Assembly: GCF_016618195.1 (NCBI RefSeq) | Contig: NZ_CP067099.1 | Coordinates: forward strand, 1,488,001-1,552,000 | Direction of reading: 5' to 3' | DNA from: Providencia manganoxydans | GTDB lineage: Bacteria; Pseudomonadota; Gammaproteobacteria; Enterobacterales; Enterobacteriaceae | DNA length: 64,000 bases | Shown here: one piece after another, positions 1 through 9,726 of the stretch | How the letters are laid out: the number at the start of each line of letters is the position of its first letter | How positions within the stretch are numbered: position 1 is the stretch's first letter | Program-made: the position numbers and the translations under genes | Notes under the pieces: model-generated | What the model was told of the DNA's origin: nothing | Database searches by the model: none | Seen by the model: only the letters and a program-made list of their open reading frames with translations

Positions 1-332
1 AACTGTCTCGCGAGCTGGGTGAAGTTTCTAAGAAAGCGCGTGCAGGTAAACTGACCGCAGCTGACATGCAAGGCGGTTGCTTCACGATTTCTAGTTTAGG
101 TGGTATCGGTACTACCGGTTTTGCACCTATCGTGAATGCGCCAGAAGTGGCAATTATGGGTCTGTCGCGCTCTGCTATCAAACCAGTTTGGAATGGTAGT
201 GAGTTTGTTCCTCGCCTAATGTTGCCAATGTCTCTGTCATTTGACCACCGTGTGATTGATGGCGCTGATGGTGCGCGTTTCATCACGCTAGTTGGACAAT
301 TGATGAGCGATATTCGCCGTCTGGTTATGTAA
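1..332 (+). CDS. aceF: Dihydrolipoyl acetyltransferase (E2 of pyruvate dehydrogenase), 3' part
   Basis: This is the C-terminal end of the E2 acetyltransferase, which moves the acetyl group from lipoyl to CoA in the pyruvate dehydrogenase complex. The reading frame is open from base 3, so the gene begins upstream of the window. About 110 residues are visible. They include the catalytic signature [13 protein letters not shown], with its His and Asp, and the C-terminal end DIRRLVM, both as in E. coli AceF. The next gene is lpd (E3), as expected for the aceEF-lpd order. A strong hairpin lies immediately after the stop. Confidence 0.97.
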   Translation, partial: LSRELGEVSKKARAGKLTAADMQGGCFTISSLGGIGTTGFAPIVNAPEVAIMGLSRSAIKPVWNGSEFVPRLMLPMSLSFDHRVIDGADGARFITLVGQLMSDIRRLVM

Positions 333-338
333 TAAATT

Positions 339-367
339 AGACCGGTCAATTGACCGGTCTGTTTTAT
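339..367 (+). terminator. Rho-independent terminator after aceF
   Basis: A perfect 22-base palindrome (AGACCGGTCA and its complement, 339-360) is followed by a T-rich stretch. It begins seven bases after the aceF stop. It probably ends most aceEF transcripts and leaves lpd to its own promoter in 368-536. Confidence 0.85.
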
Positions 368-536
368 TTGGGCTGGGGCAGAGTTTTTCGCTGTTGCAGC
401 GAAAGGTTGGGAGTTGCATCACGCATTCAGCCTTTTCAGGATGTTAACAATTCTGTAAACTGCTCGCGGTGTGTATTTTCCTGTGGGATCATTCGTTTTT
501 GGCTGCCCCCGCAGGACAAAACAAAAAGAGGTCATG

Positions 537-1964
537 ATGAGTACTGAAATTAAAGCCCAAGTAGTGGTACTTGGTGCAGGCCCTGCAGGGTATTCTGCGG
601 CTTTCCGTTGCGCTGACTTAGGTTTAGAAACTGTATTAGTAGAACGTTACTCAACTCTGGGTGGCGTTTGTTTGAATGTTGGTTGTATCCCTTCTAAAGC
701 ACTGTTGCATGTTGCAAAAGTGATTGAAGAAGCAAAAGCACTGGCTGAACACGGTATTGTTTTTGGTGAGCCAAAAACAGACATCTCTAAAGTGCGCCTG
801 TGGAAAGAAAAAGTCATCAATCAGCTGACTGGTGGTCTGGCTGGTATGGCGAAAGGCCGTAAAGTTAACGTAGTTAACGGTCTAGGCAAATTTACTGGTG
901 CTAACACACTGGTTGTTGAAGGCGAAAACGGCAGCACCACTATCAACTTTGATAATGCAATCATTGCTGCGGGCTCACGTCCTATTCAATTGCCATTCAT
1001 TCCTCATGAAGACCCACGTATTTGGGATTCTACAGATGCGCTTGAGCTGAAAGAAGTTCCTGAGCGCCTGCTAGTTATGGGTGGTGGTATCATCGGTCTG
1101 GAAATGGGTACTGTTTATCATGCTCTGGGTTCACAGATTGATGTGGTTGAAATGTTTGACCAAGTTATCCCTGCTGCGGATAAAGATGTGGTTAAAGTAT
1201 TCACCAAACAAATCAGCAAAAAATTCAATTTACTGTTAGAAACAAAAGTCACTGCTGTTGAAGCGAAAGAAGACGGCATCTATGTTTCTATGGAAGGTAA
1301 AAAAGCGTCTGCTGAACCTCAACGTTATGATGCAGTTCTGGTTGCGATTGGTCGCGTACCAAATGGCAAAAACCTAGATGCTGGCAAAGCAGGTGTTGAA
1401 GTTGACGATCGTGGCTTCATCCATGTTGATAAGCAAATGCGTACTAACGTACCTCACATCTTTGCTATCGGTGATATTGTGGGTCAACCAATGTTGGCAC
1501 ACAAAGGTGTTCACGAAGGCCATGTTGCAGCGGAAGTTATCTCTGGTCTGAAACATTACTTCGATCCTAAAGTTATTCCTTCAATCGCTTATACTGAGCC
1601 AGAAGTTGCTTGGGTTGGTTTGACTGAGAAAGAAGCGAAAGAGAAAAACATCAGCTATGAAGTAGCAACTTTCCCATGGGCTGCTTCTGGCCGTGCGATC
1701 GCATCTGATTGCTCTGAAGGTATGACTAAGCTGATTTTCGACAAGCAATCTAACCGTGTTATCGGTGGTGCGGTTGTTGGTGTTAATGGTGGCGAGCTGC
1801 TAGGTGAAATCGGCTTGGCAATCGAAATGGGTTGTGATGCAGAAGATATCGCATTAACTATTCATGCTCACCCAACACTGTATGAATCAATCGGTATGGC
1901 GGCAGAAATCTACGAAGGTAGTATTACTGACTTGCCAAATGCTAAAGCGAAAAAGAAAAAATAA
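537..1964 (+). CDS. lpd: Dihydrolipoamide dehydrogenase (E3)
   Basis: E3 reoxidises dihydrolipoamide with NAD+ and serves the pyruvate and 2-oxoglutarate dehydrogenases and the glycine cleavage system, whose gcv genes are also in this window. The protein has 475 residues (E. coli 474). It shows an N-terminal FAD motif GAGPAG, the redox disulfide GGVCLNVGC (Cys45 and Cys50), an NAD-binding GGGIIGLEMG and the catalytic HAHPTLYE near the C-terminus. I chose the ATG at 537 because AAGAGG lies six bases upstream and MSTEIK matches the family start. The frame also stays open upstream to 471. Confidence 0.98.
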   Translation: MSTEIKAQVVVLGAGPAGYSAAFRCADLGLETVLVERYSTLGGVCLNVGCIPSKALLHVAKVIEEAKALAEHGIVFGEPKTDISKVRLWKEKVINQLTGGLAGMAKGRKVNVVNGLGKFTGANTLVVEGENGSTTINFDNAIIAAGSRPIQLPFIPHEDPRIWDSTDALELKEVPERLLVMGGGIIGLEMGTVYHALGSQIDVVEMFDQVIPAADKDVVKVFTKQISKKFNLLLETKVTAVEAKEDGIYVSMEGKKASAEPQRYDAVLVAIGRVPNGKNLDAGKAGVEVDDRGFIHVDKQMRTNVPHIFAIGDIVGQPMLAHKGVHEGHVAAEVISGLKHYFDPKVIPSIAYTEPEVAWVGLTEKEAKEKNISYEVATFPWAASGRAIASDCSEGMTKLIFDKQSNRVIGGAVVGVNGGELLGEIGLAIEMGCDAEDIALTIHAHPTLYESIGMAAEIYEGSITDLPNAKAKKKK

Positions 1965-2026
1965 TTTCTTAGGTCGCCTTGATAAATAGCCTGTTGAATT
2001 GGTTGTTTATTAGGAAAGTATATAAA

Positions 2027-2055
2027 AGCCAATGTGGAAACACATTGGCTTTTTT
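2027..2055 (+). terminator. Rho-independent terminator after lpd
   Basis: Ten paired bases (AGCCAATGTG and CACATTGGCT) around a GAAA tetraloop are followed by a T run. The hairpin lies about 60 bases after the lpd stop. Confidence 0.92.
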
Positions 2056-2092
2056 GCTTTTATAGAGAGTTATATTTGTTGATAGGTTTATT

Positions 2093-2235
2093 TATACTCG
2101 TCATACTTCAAATTACAGCGCTTTTCATTAAGGTATAATGACTATATTCACTCACGCTAGTCACATCGTTTTCTATGCGCCTAGAGATTCGTTCACTTGT
2201 CACCTAGCTGTACCTCGAATTATTCAGAGCATATA
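2093..2235 (+). repeat. Dispersed palindromic spacer repeat, copy 1
   Basis: The left end reads TATACTCGTCATACTTCAA and the right end reads CTCGAATTATTCAGAGCATA. The ends are imperfect inverted repeats. Related copies lie at 15947, 20889, 23052, 46442, 46610, 57174 and 60842. The element is non-coding and resembles a MITE or ERIC-like spacer repeat. The A/T-rich bases 2236-2381 that follow carry nothing else that I recognise apart from the leader of the next gene. Confidence 0.85.
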
Positions 2236-2381
2236 TCAATATTAAATAATATTCTTAAATAAGATGTTTATTCAATTATTAAAATTTAATAAACATCAAT
2301 AATAACCTTTAGTTGACTAATAAAATATTTCGCTCTAATTTCTTTATTCTTTTTCATTTATGCTAATAAGGAAGTTAGTTT

Positions 2382-3644
2382 ATGAGAAATGTGGAAGATT
2401 TAGGTACAATCTATGTAACTGCCGATGAATTGCCAGTTATTGAAAGTCCAAGTTTGTATTTTGGGGATGGTTGTTACGGTGAGTGCGATAGTATTACGGA
2501 CAGGTTTAGAACTGATGATTTGGTTGGATGGTATCATGCTATCAATGATATTATTGATGATATATCGGCTTGTGAAGATGCATCTACACCAATAGATATT
2601 GAGGATTTATTAGATAATATATGTTCATTATCAGAAGCAGATTTCAACTCTAGAACGAAAAGGATTCAAGGGCATGTCGATAATCTAAATCAGAAATTAT
2701 TTGAAATAGAAGCAACTGATGAATGGAAGTTTTTATTAGATCCAGATAATGATCCTTTCAAACAAGAATGCATAATATCTGGCCGATTAATTACTAAAGT
2801 ATATAAAACGGCTCAAGAGAGGGATGACCTTTTAGTTGGTTATAGTGAAAATATGTCCAATGAAAATTGGAATGATGACTATATATTTCCAGATGGGGAT
2901 GAGGGTTTTCTTGATAGTTCAGCAAGAAGAAGCCTTATTTACATTAAATATGTGCATAACAAAGTAGCCAATGGCATTAAAGCTAATCAGAGAAATTTAA
3001 TTAAACTCGGTATTGCAAAAAGCAGCTTTTTTTCTATTCCTGTTCGCTCACTACCCCCTAGCGTAGCCTTGAATCCAGAAATTTCGGATAGTCATATCGC
3101 AAGGGGTGTAGAAAATAGATTAAGTTCCATTTGTGATGGTTTAGCAGAAACTTTTGATTGTACTTTTGGAATGAGTTGCTCTAATGATATCGATAACGCA
3201 GCTAAAAATCCCAATCATGGAAAAGAACTTTCAAATTCAGATAAAGTAGAATTAGGTGGTACTGGTTCAGGTACACCAGATGGCTGGGGGCCTGAGGATG
3301 AAGCACATGCTAGAACACATCAGATTCCTTCTAAAGAGGAGCTAAAGCAAGGTGCATCTGAAATTAATCGCAACGGCTTAACAAATGCAGGACGATCACT
3401 ACAAAAGCATGGAGGCAGAGAAGGCTCTGTATACTCGTATTCAAATCAAAAAGCTTCAGTATTGAACCAAGAGGCTAGAGCAATAATTGATGAAATATTA
3501 GATAATCCTAATGTAACAATAAAATCTAGAACTGTTTATGAAAATAGGCAAAGAATTGAAGTGATTGATGCTAGATCACCAGATGGTCGAACATTAAGAT
3601 TTAGTAGAGATGGTAAGAAATTTATTGGTTTTAGAGAACCGTGA
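2382..3644 (+). CDS. Orphan polymorphic-toxin-like protein with RNase-like C-terminal module
   Basis: The predicted protein has 420 residues and no signal peptide or membrane segment. Residues 1-300 are acidic and I do not recognise them. A Gly/Pro-rich hinge (GGTGSGTPDGWGPED) then leads to a C-terminal module from about residue 333. Its features are AGRSLQKHGG, a long helix, and SPDGRTLRFSRDG ending in FIGFREP. This layout resembles C-terminal toxin modules of CDI, RHS and other polymorphic toxins, probably of the RelE/BECR RNase type (inference from remembered motifs). A small ORF follows at 3673, as an immunity gene would. The DNA is A/T-rich compared with lpd and acnB, which suggests transfer. 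No delivery domain (VgrG, PAAR, hemagglutinin) is visible, so the route of export is unknown. Confidence 0.6.
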   Translation: MRNVEDLGTIYVTADELPVIESPSLYFGDGCYGECDSITDRFRTDDLVGWYHAINDIIDDISACEDASTPIDIEDLLDNICSLSEADFNSRTKRIQGHVDNLNQKLFEIEATDEWKFLLDPDNDPFKQECIISGRLITKVYKTAQERDDLLVGYSENMSNENWNDDYIFPDGDEGFLDSSARRSLIYIKYVHNKVANGIKANQRNLIKLGIAKSSFFSIPVRSLPPSVALNPEISDSHIARGVENRLSSICDGLAETFDCTFGMSCSNDIDNAAKNPNHGKELSNSDKVELGGTGSGTPDGWGPEDEAHARTHQIPSKEELKQGASEINRNGLTNAGRSLQKHGGREGSVYSYSNQKASVLNQEARAIIDEILDNPNVTIKSRTVYENRQRIEVIDARSPDGRTLRFSRDGKKFIGFREP

Positions 3645-3672
3645 AATTGAAAACTAATTGATGAGGGATTTC

Positions 3673-3897
3673 ATGTTAGAATATAGTGTTGGTAGTTCTT
3701 TAAATAGAGATGATTTATATGCTGAGCTCTACTTTAATAGTATTCAATGGGGAGAAATATCACTTTCTGAAGATAAAAAAGAGGTAAATATCATTATTTA
3801 TCCAGACTCGGAAATTTTAGAGTTCAAATATAATGAGTTTTTATCATTGATAGAAAAAGCTAAAGAGCATCTTTTACGGTTAGAGCCTTTAGTTTAA
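3673..3897 (+). CDS. Probable immunity protein for the upstream toxin
   Basis: This small acidic protein of 74 residues starts MLEYSVGSSLN. It has alternating strands and a C-terminal helix (SLIEKAKEHLLRLE). The ATG at 3673 is preferred because AGGGA precedes it at good spacing. Upstream TTG (3658) and ATG (3661) codons are in frame but lack a Shine-Dalgarno sequence. The gene begins 28 bases after the toxin stop in the same direction, the usual toxin-immunity arrangement. The function is inferred from context only; I recognise no named immunity family. Confidence 0.55.
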   Translation: MLEYSVGSSLNRDDLYAELYFNSIQWGEISLSEDKKEVNIIIYPDSEILEFKYNEFLSLIEKAKEHLLRLEPLV

Positions 3898-3917
3898 TTA
3901 TTACATAATTAAGTTGA

Positions 3918-3943
3918 TCTCCCTCACTTTTATAGTGGGGGAC
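3918..3943 (+). terminator. Hairpin after the toxin/immunity pair
   Basis: CCCTCAC pairs with GTGGGGG across a short A/T loop and is followed by a weak T-containing tail (ACTTTAATT). It is a plausible but imperfect terminator. Confidence 0.45.
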
Positions 3944-4070
3944 TTTAATTCAATAAAGAATGTACACATAACGAGCTACTGATGTGAGGATATATAAGGT
4001 TTCTAACATTAACAATCTGAAATGATCTCAATTGTATTGATAGATTCCCCAATAAACTATTAGCGTTAAA

Positions 4071-4105
4071 GAAAAATGAAAAATGAAAAATGAAAAATGA
4101 AAAAT
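4071..4105 (+). repeat. Heptanucleotide tandem repeat, five units of GAAAAAT
   Basis: Five perfect copies of GAAAAAT follow each other and then run into GAAAAG. Each unit junction creates an ATG, so start codons occur in all three frames. The array lies at the 5' end of the small ORF at 4097. Such short arrays are prone to slippage. Confidence 0.9.
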
Positions 4106-4267
4106 GAAAAGCTTAGAATTATTTTTTTAAATCCTATGGAATATGAATATTTGGAAGTTGAATTGTTAGGTTCTGATTTATTTAATAATTTTATTGCAAA
4201 GCTGCCATTAGGTGACCTGATGTCTATTTTAGTTGAAGTGCGTGATACGCTTAAGAATAAAGATTAG
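4097..4267 (+). CDS. Very small ORF after the heptamer array, possible immunity-gene remnant
   Basis: An ATG inside the heptamer array opens a frame of 56 codons (MKNEKLRIIFLNPMEYEY..., ending VEVRDTLKNKD). It is followed by a good terminator at 4325. The composition and the C-terminal helix resemble the immunity-like protein at 3673, so it may be a second, truncated immunity gene, but there is no clear Shine-Dalgarno sequence. The stretch 3944-4070 before the array holds nothing that I recognise. Expression is uncertain. Confidence 0.3.
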   Translation: MKNEKLRIIFLNPMEYEYLEVELLGSDLFNNFIAKLPLGDLMSILVEVRDTLKNKD

Positions 4268-4324
4268 CATTGAATTACGCTCATTTAGATAGATAATTAT
4301 GGGAAATAATTTAAGTTTCAATTG

Positions 4325-4355
4325 AAGAGCCTAGATTTTCGTAGGCTCTTTTTTA
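4325..4355 (+). terminator. Rho-independent terminator closing the accessory insert
   Basis: AAGAGCCTA pairs with TAGGCTCTT and a run of Ts follows. The stretch 4356-4671 after it is A/T-rich and shows no gene. Confidence 0.85.
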
Positions 4356-4661
4356 TTGCTTCCCCTCAGCAACCTGGTTGAACTAAAAAAACCAATAAAC
4401 CCCATAAAATCCATTAAAAAATTTTAAACCAATCGCAATGATTTGCCTTATCAATTAGTCAGATAAGTAAAAATGAGTTATTAAATATAATTTGTGATAA
4501 GGGATGAAAAAAGGCACTAATTAGGGTGCTTTCAGTCACGAAATGGATTATAAAAAGTAAGGTCTTAATGGATGCTTATAATGGATTATGATGTTTCAAG
4601 CTTAAAAATTACCCTATAAAGTTTGTTAATAGGTAAAGTTAGCAGAAGAATGTTGCTTTCT

Positions 4662-4700
4662 TGTGAATGAATTAACATTCTATTTAAACTCTGCTATGCT
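4662..4700 (+). promoter_or_regulatory. Candidate acnB promoter with overlapping CRP-like site
   Basis: TTAACA (4672-4677) and TATGCT (4695-4700) are separated by 17 bases, a good sigma-70 arrangement. TGTGA-N6-TAACA at 4662-4677 is close to the CRP consensus and overlaps the -35 box. E. coli acnB is CRP-activated, which fits. About 130 bases of leader separate this promoter from the gene. Confidence 0.45.
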
Positions 4701-4840
4701 GAACGCCCGAAGCTGGGCATAATTTTACCGCCATTGAGATTATGCGAGCAAATTCCTCTGACCTGGCACCGGATGATAATTTTTGTCAGGATGGTGCAGA
4801 CAGCCGGGTATATAAATTACAATGAAGCGAGGAGAACGTC

Positions 4841-7438
4841 GTGCTAGAAGATTACCGTAAGCACGTGGCCGAGCGTGCCGCTCAAGGGATCGTCCCTAAG
4901 CCGTTAGATGCTGCACAAGTAGCTGCACTGGTAGAACTACTGAAAAATCCACCTAAAGGTGAAGAAGATTTCCTGTTAGACCTGCTGACCAACCGTGTAC
5001 CCCCTGGTGTTGATGAAGCAGCCTATGTCAAAGCTGGCTTTTTAGCCGCTATCGCGAAAGGTGAAACCGCCTCTCCTCTTATCTCCCCTGAAAAAGCAGT
5101 CGAACTACTCGGCACTATGCAGGGTGGGTACAATATTCATGCACTTATTGAAGCTTTAGACGATGCAAAACTTGCACCTATTGCGGCTAAAGCACTTTCA
5201 CATACCTTATTAATGTTCGATAACTTCTATGATGTGGAAGAAAAAGCGAAAGCAGGTAATGAGTATGCTAAGCAAGTTATCGAGTCATGGGCTGATGCCA
5301 AATGGTTCTTAGAGCGCCCAGAACTGGCTGAAAAACTGACAGTAACAGTATTCAAAGTCACTGGTGAAACTAACACTGATGATCTATCACCAGCGCCAGA
5401 TGCATGGTCACGTCCTGATATTCCGTTACACGCACTCGCGATGCTGAAAAATGCCCGCGACGGTATCGTACCTGATGATGCAGGTAACGTAGGACCAATC
5501 AAGCAAATTGATGAATTAAATAAGAAAGGTTTCCCATTAGCTTATGTGGGTGATGTTGTCGGTACGGGGTCTTCTCGTAAATCAGCAACTAACTCAGTAC
5601 TGTGGTTTATGGGTGATGATATTCCATTTGTCCCTAACAAACGCGGCGGTGGTGTTGTGCTTGGTGGCAAAATTGCCCCAATCTTCTTTAACACCATGGA
5701 AGATGCGGGAGCACTACCTATTGAGGTGGATGTTTCTAAACTGAATATGGGCGATATCATTGATATTTATCCATATAAAGGTGAAGTTCGTAACCACGAA
5801 ACGGGCGAGCTGCTAGAAACATTTGAACTCAAAACAGATGTATTGATTGATGAAGTACGTGCGGGTGGTCGTATTCCTCTGATCATCGGTCGCGGCTTAA
5901 CTTCAAAAGCGCGTGAATCATTAGGTTTAGAGCCAACCAATGTTTTCCGTCATGCTAAATCTGTTGCACAAAGTAACCGTGGTTTTTCTTTAGCACAAAA
6001 AATGGTAGGCCGTGCATGTGGTCGCCCAGGTATTCGCCCCGGTGAATATTGTGAACCTAAAATGACCTCTGTAGGCTCTCAAGATACGACAGGGCCAATG
6101 ACACGTGACGAATTGAAAGATTTAGCGTGCTTAGGTTTCTCCGCAGATCTCGTGATGCAGTCATTCTGTCATACTGCGGCTTACCCAAAACCTGTTGACG
6201 TGACGACTCACCATACACTGCCTGATTTTATTATGAACCGCGGTGGGGTTTCTTTACGTCCGGGTGACGGTATTATCCACTCATGGTTAAACCGTATGCT
6301 ACTGCCTGATACTGTCGGTACAGGTGGTGACTCACATACTCGTTTCCCTATTGGTATCTCTTTCCCTGCGGGTTCAGGTCTGGTTGCATTTGCAGCAGCA
6401 ACAGGGGTTATGCCTCTTGATATGCCTGAGTCTGTGCTGGTTCGCTTTAAAGGTGAAATGCAACCGGGTATCACATTACGTGATCTGGTACATGCAATCC
6501 CATTATATGCGATTAAAGAGGGTTTACTGACTGTTGAGAAGAAAGGTAAGAAAAATATTTTCTCTGGCCGTATTTTGGAAATTGAAGGCTTACCAGAGCT
6601 AAAAGTTGAGCAAGCATTTGAACTTGCTGATGCTTCAGCCGAGCGTTCTGCGGCGGGTTGTACGATTAAATTAGATAAAGCGCCAATTATTGAATATCTA
6701 CAGTCTAACATTACCCTCTTGAAGTGGATGATTGCTGAAGGGTATGGTGATCGTCGTACGATTGAGCGTCGTATCAAAGGGATGGAAAGCTGGTTAGCCG
6801 ATCCGCAACTGCTTGAAGGTGATGCCGATGCGGAATATGCCGCAGTGATTGAAATTGATTTGAATGAAATCAAAGAACCCATTCTGTGTGCACCTAATGA
6901 CCCTGATGATGCTCGTTTATTATCAGCAGTACAGAACGAGAAAATCGATGAAGTCTTTATCGGTTCTTGTATGACAAATATTGGCCACTTCCGTGCGGCA
7001 GGTAAACTGCTTGATCAGCACAAAGGTCAACTACCAACGCGTTTATGGGTTGCTCCACCAACTAAGATGGATGCAGCACAATTAACCGAAGAAGGTTATT
7101 ACAGCGTATTTGGTAAGAGTGGGGCACGTATTGAAGTCCCAGGTTGCTCATTATGTATGGGTAACCAAGCTCGTGTTGCTGATGGTGCAACGGTTGTTTC
7201 AACCTCTACACGTAACTTCCCTAACCGCTTAGGTACTGGGGCAAATGTATTCCTAGCATCAGCTGAACTCGCAGCTGTTTCTTCTTTGTTAGGTCGTCTA
7301 CCGACGCCTGAGGAATACTTACAGTTTATGGATAAGGTTGATGAAACGGCAGCAGATACCTATCGTTATCTAAACTTTGATCAGTTAGAGCAATACACTG
7401 AAAAAGCAGATGGCGTTATTTTCCAAACTGCTGTTTAA
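4841..7438 (+). CDS. acnB: Aconitate hydratase B
   Basis: AcnB interconverts citrate and isocitrate in the TCA cycle and can also act on 2-methylcitrate-derived intermediates, which links it to the prp genes at 53580-59117. The protein has 865 residues, the same as E. coli AcnB. The iron-sulfur ligands are present at Cys710 ([11 protein letters not shown]), Cys769 and Cys772 (GCSLCMGNQ). The N-terminal HEAT-like segment and the swivel domain precede the catalytic core, the AcnB domain order. Translation starts at GTG 4841 after GAGGAG. In E. coli the apo-protein binds mRNA; nothing in this sequence tests that. Confidence 0.98.
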   Translation: MLEDYRKHVAERAAQGIVPKPLDAAQVAALVELLKNPPKGEEDFLLDLLTNRVPPGVDEAAYVKAGFLAAIAKGETASPLISPEKAVELLGTMQGGYNIHALIEALDDAKLAPIAAKALSHTLLMFDNFYDVEEKAKAGNEYAKQVIESWADAKWFLERPELAEKLTVTVFKVTGETNTDDLSPAPDAWSRPDIPLHALAMLKNARDGIVPDDAGNVGPIKQIDELNKKGFPLAYVGDVVGTGSSRKSATNSVLWFMGDDIPFVPNKRGGGVVLGGKIAPIFFNTMEDAGALPIEVDVSKLNMGDIIDIYPYKGEVRNHETGELLETFELKTDVLIDEVRAGGRIPLIIGRGLTSKARESLGLEPTNVFRHAKSVAQSNRGFSLAQKMVGRACGRPGIRPGEYCEPKMTSVGSQDTTGPMTRDELKDLACLGFSADLVMQSFCHTAAYPKPVDVTTHHTLPDFIMNRGGVSLRPGDGIIHSWLNRMLLPDTVGTGGDSHTRFPIGISFPAGSGLVAFAAATGVMPLDMPESVLVRFKGEMQPGITLRDLVHAIPLYAIKEGLLTVEKKGKKNIFSGRILEIEGLPELKVEQAFELADASAERSAAGCTIKLDKAPIIEYLQSNITLLKWMIAEGYGDRRTIERRIKGMESWLADPQLLEGDADAEYAAVIEIDLNEIKEPILCAPNDPDDARLLSAVQNEKIDEVFIGSCMTNIGHFRAAGKLLDQHKGQLPTRLWVAPPTKMDAAQLTEEGYYSVFGKSGARIEVPGCSLCMGNQARVADGATVVSTSTRNFPNRLGTGANVFLASAELAAVSSLLGRLPTPEEYLQFMDKVDETAADTYRYLNFDQLEQYTEKADGVIFQTAV

Positions 7439-7458
7439 CCATTAAGTTATACTATTTA

Positions 7459-7489
7459 AAGGCTCTGAAGTGTTCAGAGCCTTTTTTAT
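7459..7489 (+). terminator. Rho-independent terminator after acnB
   Basis: AAGGCTCTGAA pairs with TTCAGAGCCTT around a 3-base loop and a run of Ts follows. It lies 20 bases after the acnB stop. Confidence 0.92.
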
Positions 7490-7542
7490 TACTATTGTAA
7501 TAGTGTGGGTTATGATTGAGGAATTAATTATCAAAATGAGCA

Positions 7543-7920
7543 TCAACAATAGTTTGATATTTCAATTAGGTTCAAATCGGGATCTCGAATATAAATGGAT
7601 AAAATATCCCCCATTGCGCCTGTGCGTTTGATGGGCCCATCAATGATAGTTACTTTTTGATTTTGAATATGTTCAATAACCTGTTCTAGCGGTATGTCGC
7701 TGATAAAGCATAAATCAAGTGAGCCAGGGACAGGCAAGTGAGCTTTAGGCTCAAATTCTTGACCGTACTGGTGAATGTTTATTTTTTGTTGACCAAATTG
7801 TATTGCATAGCGCTGTTCACCAAATGTGACTAAGTTCATTTTCAAAACACGGGTGTAGAAATCAATACATAAATTTTGATTCGTGGTCGTTAACACTAAA
7901 TGGTCGATATGGTTAATCAT
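7543..7920 (-). CDS. VOC-family (glyoxalase/bleomycin-resistance fold) protein
   Basis: This single-domain vicinal oxygen chelate protein of 125 residues has the usual beta-alpha-beta-beta-beta pattern. It opens HIDHLVLTTTN, with the first metal-ligand His, has KINIHQYG in the middle, and ends with SIYIRDPDLNLIEISNY, where Glu is a typical ligand. The family includes lyases, dioxygenases and resistance proteins, and the substrate cannot be told from the sequence. It is transcribed toward acnB and is divergent from yacL. Confidence 0.85.
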   Translation of the reverse strand: MINHIDHLVLTTTNQNLCIDFYTRVLKMNLVTFGEQRYAIQFGQQKINIHQYGQEFEPKAHLPVPGSLDLCFISDIPLEQVIEHIQNQKVTIIDGPIKRTGAMGDILSIYIRDPDLNLIEISNYC

Positions 7921-8132
7921 AAGCCAGTCATCCCTCCAAATATTCTTTATAATTTACTTAGCTTAATTACTTTGCAATTACTCCCATTTCTTACCTCATT
8001 CATTTTAGTTTAATACTTAGATGTGTTGGCGATTTCTGTGCGCTTTATGGCATAACAATATTATTTTTATACCAACAATAATACGTAACTAAGGGTATAA
8101 TTAAGCGTAATAACGTCTGGTGGAGGTGAGTT

Positions 8133-8504
8133 ATGGATTACCAATTTTTTCAAGATATTACAGGCGAGATATCAGCAAAATTTTCGATGGATCATGAGGC
8201 GATTGGTTATTGGCTTAATGAAGAGGTAAAAGGCGACTTAAACTTACTCGAAGATATTGAACAAAGTTACGAGTCAGTTAAAGGTAGCGAAAAACAGTGG
8301 GAGTTGATTGGTCACGAATATACACTGTTTTTGGATGAAGAAGAGGTGATGATCAAAGCGAATCAGCTCGCTTTCGAAACGGATGGATTGGAAGAAGGAA
8401 TGAGTTATTATGATAATGAAAGCATCGCATTTTGTGGCATTGATGACTTTCTTAGTATGCTTAATGAATATAGACGATTTGTCTTAGAAAATAAAAGGCA
8501 ATAA
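8133..8504 (+). CDS. yacL: UPF0231 family protein YacL
   Basis: This small acidic protein of 123 residues (E. coli 120) shares with E. coli YacL the opening [11 protein letters not shown] and the segments [20 protein letters not shown] and GMSYYDNES. The function is unknown in E. coli. The ATG is preceded by an excellent GGAGGTGA. The gene also follows acnB in E. coli, so its position supports the call; here a VOC gene lies in between on the other strand. Confidence 0.92.
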   Translation: MDYQFFQDITGEISAKFSMDHEAIGYWLNEEVKGDLNLLEDIEQSYESVKGSEKQWELIGHEYTLFLDEEEVMIKANQLAFETDGLEEGMSYYDNESIAFCGIDDFLSMLNEYRRFVLENKRQ

Positions 8505-8653
8505 ACTTTTGTTTTGATATGTTGTCAGATTTTAGCAATTACAGTTATTATTCGACAGTGATACCACATGATTAGCCTGTCAGAAGGTTAAGTTTTGGGA
8601 GAGTGTGGTTATTTTATTCACAATATTGTTCAATTTAAAAACTCGAGGGCTTT

Positions 8654-9529
8654 ATGAATACTGATGATGTTACAGGAGCGTTGAATAACGCAACCAGTTG
8701 GTTTGCGGCAAATCAGGATCTGTTAGTTCAGTATGTGGTGAATATTGTTTCTGCCATTATCATATTAATTGTCGGTATGATGATTGCGAAATGGGCAGGT
8801 CGTGGTTTACACCGTATCATGACTCTTCGCGGCATTGATGCGACAGTGAGTGATTTCTTATCTGCCATTGCGCGTTATACTATTATTGCCTTCACATTTA
8901 TTGCCGTACTTGGCAAAATTGGTGTTCAAACGGCATCGGTAATAGCCGTAATGGGGGCCGCGGGTTTAGCAGTTGGTTTAGCGTTACAAAATTCACTGGG
9001 TAACTTTGCTGCGGGCGTTTTATTGGTGGTATTTAGACCATTACGTGCGGGTGAATATGTGAAGATTGGTGCAGTTGAAGGTACAGTACAAAATGTACAA
9101 ATCTTCTCTACAACACTGAGAACCGCGGATGACCGTATTATTGTCATCCCTAACGGTAAAATTATTGCAGATAGTATTATTAACGTCTCACGTGAGCCAA
9201 ATCGTCGTACTGATATTACAGTTGGTGTTGCTTATGATTCAGACATCGATGTAGTGAAAAAAGTGTTGGGTGATATTGTTGCAGCTGATAGCCGTATTCA
9301 ACATGATAAAGGTGTGACCATTCGTTTGAATGAAATGGCACCATCATCATTGAATTACTTAGTGCGTTTTTGGACCACGAATGGCGATGCATTGCCTGTT
9401 TATTGGGATCTGATGGAAAACTTTAAACGCGCTCTTGATGAGCACAAAATTGGTATTCCTTTCCCGCAAATGGATGTCTATTTGCACCAACAATCACAAA
9501 CTGTCGTCAAAAATCAATCTGCTGAATAA
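8654..9529 (+). CDS. mscS: Small-conductance mechanosensitive channel
   Basis: MscS opens under membrane tension and protects the cell from hypo-osmotic lysis. The protein has 291 residues (E. coli 286). It has three N-terminal membrane helices. The pore helix is the Gly/Ala-rich [20 protein letters not shown], followed by the beta domain ([20 protein letters not shown]) and the C-terminal cage. Start ATG 8654 follows CGAGGG. The order mscS-argO-yggE-argP is as in E. coli. Confidence 0.97.
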   Translation: MNTDDVTGALNNATSWFAANQDLLVQYVVNIVSAIIILIVGMMIAKWAGRGLHRIMTLRGIDATVSDFLSAIARYTIIAFTFIAVLGKIGVQTASVIAVMGAAGLAVGLALQNSLGNFAAGVLLVVFRPLRAGEYVKIGAVEGTVQNVQIFSTTLRTADDRIIVIPNGKIIADSIINVSREPNRRTDITVGVAYDSDIDVVKKVLGDIVAADSRIQHDKGVTIRLNEMAPSSLNYLVRFWTTNGDALPVYWDLMENFKRALDEHKIGIPFPQMDVYLHQQSQTVVKNQSAE

Positions 9530-9547
9530 TCGTGGACTGAGCGTCAT

Positions 9548-9590
9548 AACAGGGTTGCGTATGTTGAATACGTTACCCTGTTTTCATTTC
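9548..9590 (+). terminator. Rho-independent terminator after mscS
   Basis: AACAGGGT pairs with ACCCTGTT, extended by CGTA/TACG past a small internal loop. A T-rich tail follows. Confidence 0.85.
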
Positions 9591-9726
9591 TTCCTTTCTT
9601 ATCATTTTTATACCTCATCGCGAAAGTAGTTTTACTAATGTTCTATAAGAATTAATAATTTTCACTAATAATTTTTTATCGATAGAATTGTCGCATAAAC
9701 AGTGAATAATTATTTGGAATGAGTGC

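Noticed and set aside
350-547. A 65-codon plus-strand ORF between aceF and lpd
   Set aside because: It starts within the terminator region, runs into lpd in another frame and encodes a Cys/Arg-rich sequence with no homology that I recognise.
6208-6882. A 224-codon minus-strand ORF opposite acnB
   Set aside because: It is a composition shadow of acnB with no Shine-Dalgarno sequence, no recognisable domain, and full overlap with conserved aconitase sequence.
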